From NCBI GenBank assembly GCA_041179245.1, contig JBEGTT010000193.1, positions 1 through 9,322 on the forward strand: a stretch of 9,322 nt of DNA, in the 5' to 3' direction. Below the pieces are notes generated by a model, which saw nothing but the letters and a program-made list of their open reading frames with translations, was not told where the DNA came from and ran no database searches. Origin of the DNA: JBEGTT01 sp041179245. Lineage in GTDB: Bacteria; Pseudomonadota; Gammaproteobacteria; Burkholderiales; Rhodocyclaceae. The translations under genes were made by a program, and so were the position numbers. Of this stretch, positions 1 to 6,469 are shown piece by piece; the stretch's first letter is position 1, and every line of letters starts with the position of its first letter.

Positions 1-157
1 TTACAAGGTCGGGAAAAGGTTCTTTTTGGGCAATTTTCAAGGCTTTCTCACCGTTGACTGCAGCTTTTATTTTGTAATCTGCGGGGAGCACGCCCTTTAG
101 CAGATCAATATTAGAAGGCTCATCATCGACAATCAAAATTATCACTGGGTTGCTCAT
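1..157 (-). CDS. Response regulator, receiver (REC) domain N-terminus; partial, runs off the left edge
   Basis: Only the first 52 codons are inside the window. They read as the start of a CheY-like receiver domain: hydrophobic beta-1 strand followed by the acidic pair (ILIVDDEPSN, D11-D12), helix 1 (IDLLKGVL), beta-2 (YKIKAAVNG), helix 2 (EKALKIAQ), and then PDLV, which normally leads straight into the phospho-accepting Asp just outside the window. The ATG at 155-157 is preceded by AAGGA (166-170) with an 8-nt gap, which supports this start. The gene follows the hybrid kinase in the same orientation after 144 bp, so it is probably its phosphorelay target. The fragment resembles the second receiver of the kinase at 6470-8182 (shared pattern of VDD, P, N, LL, DYK, G, KA, PDLV). 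The output domain (for example HD-GYP, GGDEF, kinase or none) cannot be seen. Confidence 0.9.
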   Translation of the reverse strand, partial: MSNPVIILIVDDEPSNIDLLKGVLPADYKIKAAVNGEKALKIAQKEPFPDLV

Positions 158-301
158 TTGGCTAATCCTTAATTCCTGAGTGAAGTGAGAAACTGAGATA
201 GCGCCCATACGCCATGCACACTGGCAAAGAGCGCGCAGTTGAGATCCATAAATCAAAGGACGCAATCATGGAAAATTTATATCTCAAAAAAATATCAGAT
301 C
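158..301. other. Intergenic gap between hybrid kinase and response regulator
   Basis: This 144-bp gap lies between two co-oriented minus-strand genes. It contains the ribosome binding site of the response regulator (AAGGA on the minus strand at 166-170). There is no GC-rich stem before the A/T run (seven T on the minus strand at about 286-292), so I do not call a terminator. I find no convincing -35/-10 pair either. Read-through from the kinase gene, with or without a weak internal promoter, fits the sequence. Confidence 0.5.
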
Positions 302-3300
302 TCACCGCCTTATGATTTCGTTTAAGGCTTCGAGTGCTGCATCAAAGTCATAACCTGCCATCGCATTAGCAACTTTCTTCAGTTGGCTGGCAAGAGGTGT
401 TCCGGTAAGGCTTTCGCTAATTTCGTCAAGCAAATCTGTTGCTGACGAGTCACTGTCCTCCAGCAATGCACGTAGTTCGTCCAGCTTTTTAGGATCAATG
501 TGTGATTGGTTGGCTACCGCCGGTGTTGTGCCACCTTCAGGTACGCCGATTACATCGGCGATGCCTGATAAGACGATCACAAGCAGCGATTGAGCACTGT
601 TCATTAGTCTTTCGAGCTCACTTGCTTCCGCCTTGGCTAAGCAGGCTTTTTCCAGTGCTGCAGCGGCAGCTTGTACGTCTTTGGCGCCAATATTTCCTGC
701 GGTACCTTTCAGGGTATGTGCAACGCGCGTAGGTGCATTAGGGTCTTGACCTGCTAAAGCCTCGCCGAATTGCTGTGCAAAATTAACCTGCCCCTGTTGG
801 AATTTGCCTAGCAATTTTTTGAACAGCTTTTCATTGCCCATGCAGGTTGCCAAACCGGCAACCAAATCGATACCTGGAAGTGCTGTCAAATCGTTTTGTT
901 GTCCAGAATTCACTGTTGCAGACGGTACGTTTTGTGATGGTGCTTGTAGGGCAGGTTTAATCCACTTGGCGATGGTGGCAAACATCACACCGACATTAAG
1001 TGGCTTGGCAATGTGATCCCACATGCCAGCATCGATCACTTTCTCTTTGTCACCAGCCATCGCGTTAGCCGTCATCGCAATAATTGGCAAGTTTCTCCAT
1101 GCGGGATTTTTGCGGATTTCACGAGTCGCTGTGTAACCATCCATTACCGGCATCTGGCAGTCCATGAGGACGCCGTCAAAGCGGTCATCTTTGTCCAGAA
1201 TATCCAGCGCTTCTTGGCCGTTATTTGCTAGCACTGTTTCCATGCCGGCATTTGCGAGCAGCTCCACGGCCAGCTCTTGGTTCATATCATTGTCTTCAAC
1301 CAGCAGAACGCGCGCACCTGCGAGTGCTTTCATGGTGTCTGCGTAAGCATCTGCTTTTTCGTGAGCACGGGTTTCGTTGACAACGCCTTTGCCTAGTGAC
1401 TCACCGATAGCCTCAAGTAGGGTTGATGGAGTGACAGGTTTGGTCAATACGGAATGTAATTCGACGCCTTGGCTTTCTGCATTGGAAAGTGCCTCTTCGC
1501 GACCGTAGGCCGTCACCATGATGACGGCAGGTGTGTGGCCTTGATATTCTTCTTGCAGACGACGCACGGTCTCAACGCCATCCATACCGGGCATCTTCCA
1601 GTCCATGAGGATAAGGTCGTAGTGCAGATCTTTGTTTTCAGCTTCACGGATCAGTTGCAGGGCATTCATGCCATCCCACGCCACATCAACTTCTAGTCCA
1701 AAGGTTTTAGCCATCGTGGACAGAATTTCCCTCGCGGAAGCATTGTCATCAACGACAAGTACGCGCAGCCCCAGCAATTCCTCTGCTCGGAACATGCGGC
1801 GTGGCATTGGGTTAATTTGCAAACCTAGTTTGACCGTAAAGTGGAAAGAAGAACCTTTACCCACTTCGCTTTCAACCCATATCCTACCTTGCATCATTTC
1901 AACTAGATTCTTAGAAATTGCGAGCCCTAAGCCTGTGCCACCGTACTTACGTGTTGTGGATGCATCAGCCTGACTAAATGATTGGAACATCTTGCCGCAT
2001 TGCTCAGGTGTCATTCCTATGCCGGTATCGCGCACCCAGAAATGCAGTTCAACAGAACCATCTGACTCTGCCAGTTGTTCAACGCCAACAACAACCTCTC
2101 CTGCTTCGGTAAATTTAACGGCGTTGTTTCCTAGATTTATCAAAATCTGGCCTAAACGCAGAGGGTCACCAATTAATGCGGTGGGGACGTTTTGAGCGGC
2201 GCTAAACAATAGCTCCAAGCCTTTATCTTCGGCCTTCATACCAACCAAGTTGGCAAGATTGTCCATCACATCTTCGAGTCGGAAATCAACAGTTTCCATC
2301 GACATCTTGCCGGCTTCAATTTTTGAGAAATCAAGGATGTCGTTGATGATGCCCAGAAGATTTTCGGCAGACCGATGAACCTTTTCGATGTAATTACGCT
2401 GTTTCTTGTCTAGCTCGGTTTGTAGGGCAAGGTGTGACATCCCTATTATGGCATTCATGGGAGTTCGAATCTCGTGGCTCATATTTGCCAGGAAATCACT
2501 TTTTGTTTTGGTCGCTTCTTCAGCAGCCTCTTTGGCTCGCATCACGGCCTGCTCTGCTTGCTTGATTTCTGTCACATCCTGTGTCACGCCGTACATAAAG
2601 AGTGGCTTCCCATCGACATCACGCTCAATGTTGCCAATGGCGCGGATCCAAACAGTCTTATCATCAATCGGACGTTTGTAGCAGTAGGTGGCGTCATAGC
2701 GCGGGGTCGTACCGTCAAGTGCTGAGCTATATAGCCTTCCTGTTTGTTCAGCAACTTCTGGATCAGCTTCGACAATACGGCTCAGCCATTCGTCCGTCAG
2801 GTGATAACGCCAATCCGGCTTTGGATGCTCACCAAAAATAGCGGCAGCACGTTCGGAGCTGGTGTAGTAACTGGGGTCCCTGTAGTCAATCAACCAATAA
2901 CCAGCCTTGGTCAGATCCAGAGCAGTATCGCTCATAAAATTGACTTGCTTAATAGCAGCCTCCATACGCGTACGCTCAGTGATGTCACGGAACACAATCA
3001 CTGTGCCAACTAATGCTCCATCTTTATGAACTGGAGTGGTTGAGTATTCAACTGGAAGTGCAGATCCATTTTTGTGCCACAGAACTTCATCTGCAACGGT
3101 ACGAACTACGCCATCGACAGAGGTTAAATACATCGAACAGTTCTGACGCGGGAACTCTCGTCCATCTGGGTAATGGTGATGAACTAGTTGGTGTAGAGGT
3201 TCGCCCAAAAACTCGTCTTCACTGTAACCAACCATGACATGCGCCGCCGTGTTGGTGAAGGTAACAATGCCTTGTGTGTCTAATCCGACAATGCCATCAC

Positions 3301-4768
3301 TGACAGAACTGAGAATTAAGCGGCTTCTTGCTTCAAGCGCAGCTAAAGAATCGGATGCCTCACGCATTGCCTGCTGTTGAGCTTCCAATTCGACAGTCTG
3401 TTCTTCTAGTCGGGCTGCTTGTTGCTCCATGCGCAGCGCTTGTTCCTGCGCCTCAAGCAGTAATTCCTTGGTTTTTTCACTCCGATCAAGCACTTCAAGA
3501 CTAAGTGCGAGCACGGGCAAAACTTCGTCCATCAAGGCTTGCGCTTGCTCACCGTAGGGTTCGAAGGTGGCAAGTTCCAAAACGCCAAGCAAATTATTGC
3601 CTCTCAACACAGGCAATACAGCAATCGTGCACGGCACGCTCTCAATTAGGCTTGAGGCAATGCGTACATAGTTTTCTGGGGGTTGCGTAATAATAAAAGG
3701 CGTTCGTTCAATCGCACATTGCCCGACCAGACCTTCTCCCAGATTGAAAGTCTGGTTAAGTTCTTTACGTTCTCGGTATGCATAGCTTCCCATTAAACGT
3801 AGGTGTTGTTGTTCGCCTTGGAATACGTAGAAAACTCCGTGCCCTAGACGGACCAACGGCGCAATGGCTGAAAGCAGCTTTTGTGAAAGTTCTTCGATGC
3901 TTTCAGCCGATTGCATTACCTGTGAAATTTCTACCAAGCTACTCTTGATCCAGCGCTTGTCTTCCATTCGCTGTGCTTCTGACTGCAGTACTGCAATTGC
4001 GCGAGCCAATTCACCAAGTTCATTTGGGTAGTCGGTATGCGGAACTACTTCATTAAGTTTTCCTTGAGCAAGTTCAACCACGCTTTCTCGTAGCAACTCA
4101 ACTGGCCGTCTTACTGAGCGCCCTACAAAAACGCCTAGCAGGCTGCCAAACAACACGCCGGCAACCATCAAAACAACTGTTACCGTAATACTTTCTTCCG
4201 CAATTTCCGTTGCCGAATCGGCAATAACTTTTGCGTTTTTCTCTTTGGAGTACATCACATCAGTAAGTAATCGATTTGACTGAATACCTGGCTCAGCAAA
4301 TTCCGGTGATGCAACATATATACGTGCTTCATTAATCTGTTCTGCCTTCAGCAAAGTTAGAGCCTTATTTATGTTGCTGAGATAGGTTTTTAGCGGTGAC
4401 GTAAGCTCAAATAGTTTTTTTCGATCTGTATCGAAGGTGGTTTTCTGGCAGTCTTCTAATATTTTTCCAAGTTCGCTTTGTGCAATCGTAAGCTGCTGCA
4501 AGGCAACTTCCCTGCTGTTGGAATCTGTCGCTAAAGTTGCCTGACGTACCGTACGGCCAAGAGTGGTAAATTGAATCTGAGCATCCTTGATTTTGGAGAT
4601 GCCCACTAACTCTTTGTCGTAGAGAAGCCGGATTTCTTCAGTCATGGTGCGTTGGCTGCCGAAGTTGTGCACGGCTTGAATCAACATCAGTAACATCAGT
4701 GCAATGAAACCTAGCGTTAGCTTGAAGTTTAGTGAGCGTTTCTCAAGGGCAATAACGAGTGATTTCAT
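302..4768 (-). CDS. Large membrane hybrid sensor histidine kinase (4HB-HAMP-GAF-PAS-PAS-HisKA-HATPase-REC-REC-HPt)
   Basis: This 1488-residue inner-membrane hybrid kinase should autophosphorylate and relay phosphate internally (His-Asp-His) to a partner regulator. Domains in order: TM1 about 15-33; periplasmic helical 4HB_MCP-like sensor 35-190; TM2 about 193-217; HAMP 218-270; GAF about 275-428 (LGEGLVGQ); coiled coil rich in Glu/Gln 430-482; PAS 483-597; PAS/PAC 612-735; HisKA with H765 in SHEIRTPMN; HATPase with N box (N878, N882), G1 box DTGIG (914-918) and G2 box GGTGLGLA (943-950); REC1 with D1007-D1008, D1056, T1086, K1110; REC2 with E1158-D1159, D1203, T1233, K1255; HPt with H1351 in AHTLKGTAG; and a helical C-terminal domain 1423-1488. 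No catalytic residue appears to be missing. The ATG at 4766-4768 has GGAG 8 nt upstream and overlaps the stop codon of the preceding sensor gene. The architecture is BarA/EvgS-like in general plan, but the ligand and target are not evident. Confidence 0.96.
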   Translation of the reverse strand: MKSLVIALEKRSLNFKLTLGFIALMLLMLIQAVHNFGSQRTMTEEIRLLYDKELVGISKIKDAQIQFTTLGRTVRQATLATDSNSREVALQQLTIAQSELGKILEDCQKTTFDTDRKKLFELTSPLKTYLSNINKALTLLKAEQINEARIYVASPEFAEPGIQSNRLLTDVMYSKEKNAKVIADSATEIAEESITVTVVLMVAGVLFGSLLGVFVGRSVRRPVELLRESVVELAQGKLNEVVPHTDYPNELGELARAIAVLQSEAQRMEDKRWIKSSLVEISQVMQSAESIEELSQKLLSAIAPLVRLGHGVFYVFQGEQQHLRLMGSYAYRERKELNQTFNLGEGLVGQCAIERTPFIITQPPENYVRIASSLIESVPCTIAVLPVLRGNNLLGVLELATFEPYGEQAQALMDEVLPVLALSLEVLDRSEKTKELLLEAQEQALRMEQQAARLEEQTVELEAQQQAMREASDSLAALEARSRLILSSVSDGIVGLDTQGIVTFTNTAAHVMVGYSEDEFLGEPLHQLVHHHYPDGREFPRQNCSMYLTSVDGVVRTVADEVLWHKNGSALPVEYSTTPVHKDGALVGTVIVFRDITERTRMEAAIKQVNFMSDTALDLTKAGYWLIDYRDPSYYTSSERAAAIFGEHPKPDWRYHLTDEWLSRIVEADPEVAEQTGRLYSSALDGTTPRYDATYCYKRPIDDKTVWIRAIGNIERDVDGKPLFMYGVTQDVTEIKQAEQAVMRAKEAAEEATKTKSDFLANMSHEIRTPMNAIIGMSHLALQTELDKKQRNYIEKVHRSAENLLGIINDILDFSKIEAGKMSMETVDFRLEDVMDNLANLVGMKAEDKGLELLFSAAQNVPTALIGDPLRLGQILINLGNNAVKFTEAGEVVVGVEQLAESDGSVELHFWVRDTGIGMTPEQCGKMFQSFSQADASTTRKYGGTGLGLAISKNLVEMMQGRIWVESEVGKGSSFHFTVKLGLQINPMPRRMFRAEELLGLRVLVVDDNASAREILSTMAKTFGLEVDVAWDGMNALQLIREAENKDLHYDLILMDWKMPGMDGVETVRRLQEEYQGHTPAVIMVTAYGREEALSNAESQGVELHSVLTKPVTPSTLLEAIGESLGKGVVNETRAHEKADAYADTMKALAGARVLLVEDNDMNQELAVELLANAGMETVLANNGQEALDILDKDDRFDGVLMDCQMPVMDGYTATREIRKNPAWRNLPIIAMTANAMAGDKEKVIDAGMWDHIAKPLNVGVMFATIAKWIKPALQAPSQNVPSATVNSGQQNDLTALPGIDLVAGLATCMGNEKLFKKLLGKFQQGQVNFAQQFGEALAGQDPNAPTRVAHTLKGTAGNIGAKDVQAAAAALEKACLAKAEASELERLMNSAQSLLVIVLSGIADVIGVPEGGTTPAVANQSHIDPKKLDELRALLEDSDSSATDLLDEISESLTGTPLASQLKKVANAMAGYDFDAALEALNEIIRR

Positions 4769-4780
4769 AGCAGCGACTCC
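4765..4780 (-). promoter_or_regulatory. ATGA stop/start overlap with internal ribosome binding site
   Basis: On the minus strand the stop codon TGA (4767-4765) of the Cache-GAF gene overlaps the ATG (4768-4766) of the hybrid kinase, forming ATGA. A GGAG ribosome binding site (4777-4780) lies inside the end of the upstream gene, 8 nt from the ATG. This arrangement normally couples translation and keeps two proteins at similar levels, which fits partners acting together. Confidence 0.8.
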
Positions 4781-6339
4781 GGGTTACCGGCTTGAATTAG
4801 TAGTTTTTCTTGGGTTTGCAAATTTCGTTGCAACACGTCTAGGTTTAAGGCAAGTATTTTCACCAGCCCTTCAATCCGTTCGATCACTTCCGCTGATGGT
4901 GGCTTCAGCATGGCCAATTCCAACGCACCAAGGACATTTCCTTGGAAGATGATTGGTGAAATAAATAATGCCATCGGACGTGTATTGCCTAAACCCGAAC
5001 GGATAACCCAAGGGCTGTTATCTGTACTAACAAGCACGCGCGACGATTTTTCAAGAACGGACTGGCCCAACATTCCCTCTCCCAACCTAATCACGGTAGG
5101 CGTTTTTAGGCTACAGCCAAAGGTCGCTTTTAATGCTAAGGACTCCGCATCACCAGCAAGAACATAAAAAGTACCCTGCAGCGTTTGGAATAGAAGAAGG
5201 CAGTGAGAAAGAAAAACTTGGCCAAGCAGTTCGACCGACTGTTGTTGCTGAAATTGGGTATTCGCTTCTGCAATTTTCTCGCGGTGGTTTGCCCAAGCGA
5301 CTTGGTTAGCTGCGTACATTTCGATTTGACGAGTAGCCTCAACCTGAGAGTGATGGCTACGCAGAATGTGCAAACTGAGGACCGAAATAATAAGCAACAC
5401 AATGCCCGAGCCCAATGCATTGAGTAGAATTTGATCAGAGTCTATGCTTTGCGTAACATCTTCCGTAACGATCAATGACCAGTGTCCATTGGGGTCCTGC
5501 CAATCAACAGGGATTTTTATAACCGCGTGTCGGTTATTTTCAATAGACGAGAAACTATCGTCTATTGAGAAGCCAAGCGGTAGTGGATCTTGATTATCGA
5601 AAAGAGTACCGAATTGACGAACTCGGCGTATATCTTGGATAAGGGCAGGATCAGGTTTATTTGCCAAGCGCCCAATCCATTCTGGCTTGCTTGATGAGAA
5701 AACCATACCTTGAGGCGATAAAAGCATGGCAATACCTTTGTGCTCGTTTAGAAGCTGATCAAGCCGTTCCAATCCTATTCGTGCTACTACCACTCCTATA
5801 ACGGTGTTCTCTGCGTTACTTGTTTGCTGCATCGGAACAGCAAAGTAGAGCGAGCGTTTCCCAGTGGTCGTACCAATTGCGGCATATACGTTGGCATTGC
5901 CCTTTAGTGCTGATTGGACATACGGACGAAACGTAACATCAACATTCGTCAGGCTCTTACCACTGCCCCATGAGGAGTGAATTAGCTTGTCAGCTCCGAC
6001 AATGAAAAGCCCGTCAGCCCCATGGTAGCTGCCCACTTTTTCGAGAATCTTTGTAATGGCGTCAGAATTAAATTCGCCTTGGGATTGTGCGTCGTGCCGA
6101 ACAATAGGATCAACTATGCTTAAGGTCGATAACGCACCAATTAGGCTGCCGTTGACAGTCTGTGACATCAACGCCACAGCTAGACGTTCCGCGCGAATTT
6201 CAAGCATAGACAAGCGATCAGCCTCAGCTCGATGCTGACTAAACCATGCAACACCTAATGAAGAGCAGCCAATCAGAACAATCGCCAATATCCACGCCAA
6301 GATAGGGCGCTGCACCACAAACAGGGCAAGACGGTTCAC
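4765..6339 (-). CDS. Membrane dCache-GAF sensor protein lacking a kinase or other output domain
   Basis: This 524-residue protein has an N-terminal membrane segment (about 12-34), a periplasmic region of about 270 residues, a second membrane segment (about 304-326), a short helical linker (330-370) and a cytoplasmic GAF domain (about 370-508), ending in a helix. The periplasmic part has a double-Cache (PDC) signature: FRPYVQSALKG (137-147), GTTTGKRSLYFAVP (156-169) and IGVVVARIGLERL (181-193). These resemble the ligand-binding fold of DctB-type C4-dicarboxylate sensors, so a small organic acid is a possible but unproven ligand. The GAF domain (RLGEGMLGQ, then GNVLGALELA) is paralogous to that of the hybrid kinase downstream. 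No HisKA, GGDEF, EAL or receiver domain follows. The start is GTG (6339-6337), preceded by AGGA with a 7-nt gap. It is probably the first gene of the operon and acts as an accessory sensor for the kinase. Confidence 0.88.
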   Translation of the reverse strand: MNRLALFVVQRPILAWILAIVLIGCSSLGVAWFSQHRAEADRLSMLEIRAERLAVALMSQTVNGSLIGALSTLSIVDPIVRHDAQSQGEFNSDAITKILEKVGSYHGADGLFIVGADKLIHSSWGSGKSLTNVDVTFRPYVQSALKGNANVYAAIGTTTGKRSLYFAVPMQQTSNAENTVIGVVVARIGLERLDQLLNEHKGIAMLLSPQGMVFSSSKPEWIGRLANKPDPALIQDIRRVRQFGTLFDNQDPLPLGFSIDDSFSSIENNRHAVIKIPVDWQDPNGHWSLIVTEDVTQSIDSDQILLNALGSGIVLLIISVLSLHILRSHHSQVEATRQIEMYAANQVAWANHREKIAEANTQFQQQQSVELLGQVFLSHCLLLFQTLQGTFYVLAGDAESLALKATFGCSLKTPTVIRLGEGMLGQSVLEKSSRVLVSTDNSPWVIRSGLGNTRPMALFISPIIFQGNVLGALELAMLKPPSAEVIERIEGLVKILALNLDVLQRNLQTQEKLLIQAGNPESLL

Positions 6340-6469
6340 GCTAAATTCCTCATCGAAGCCAATCTGGATAGGTCCGAGATCATATAGTTTTCAACATATA
6401 TCCGCTTGGATAAAGGTGTTGTGGCACAATCAAAAGATCCCATTTCATTAGCATTGATGAGCATTTGAT
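6340..6469. promoter_or_regulatory. Divergent intergenic region expected to hold promoters for both transcription units
   Basis: This 130-bp A/T-rich gap separates the minus-strand sensor operon from the plus-strand REC-REC kinase, so both promoters are expected here. No strong sigma-70 consensus pair is visible. Candidate elements are a short perfect dyad TTGTG-G-CACAA (6419-6429), which could be an operator, and a direct repeat CATATA (6381-6386 and 6395-6400). On the minus strand TATGAT occurs in the A/T-rich part, but without a good -35. The ribosome binding site of the minus-strand gene (AGGA) lies just before 6339. Confidence 0.4.

Noticed and set aside
162..269. 35-codon minus-strand reading frame in the gap before the response regulator, ending 4 nt before its ATG
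   Set aside because: It lacks a good ribosome binding site and has no recognisable features; a leader peptide cannot be excluded, but nothing supports one.
282..301. Run of seven T on the minus strand just after the hybrid kinase stop, as an intrinsic terminator
   Set aside because: Only a short A/T-rich palindrome (AGATCT) precedes it; there is no stable GC-rich stem.
1632..1973. 113-codon plus-strand open frame opposite the hybrid kinase
   Set aside because: It is antisense to conserved REC1/HATPase coding sequence, is Ser/Arg-rich and has no family resemblance; it is a shadow frame.
2406..2725. Two overlapping plus-strand open frames opposite the PAS/HisKA region
   Set aside because: They overlap each other and lie antisense to clearly conserved domains; Cys/Ser-rich composition is typical of shadow frames.
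6423..6440. TGGCAC-like sigma-54 -24 element in the divergent gap
   Set aside because: The required GC-containing -12 element (TTGC) is absent at the proper spacing (AATCA then AAAG).
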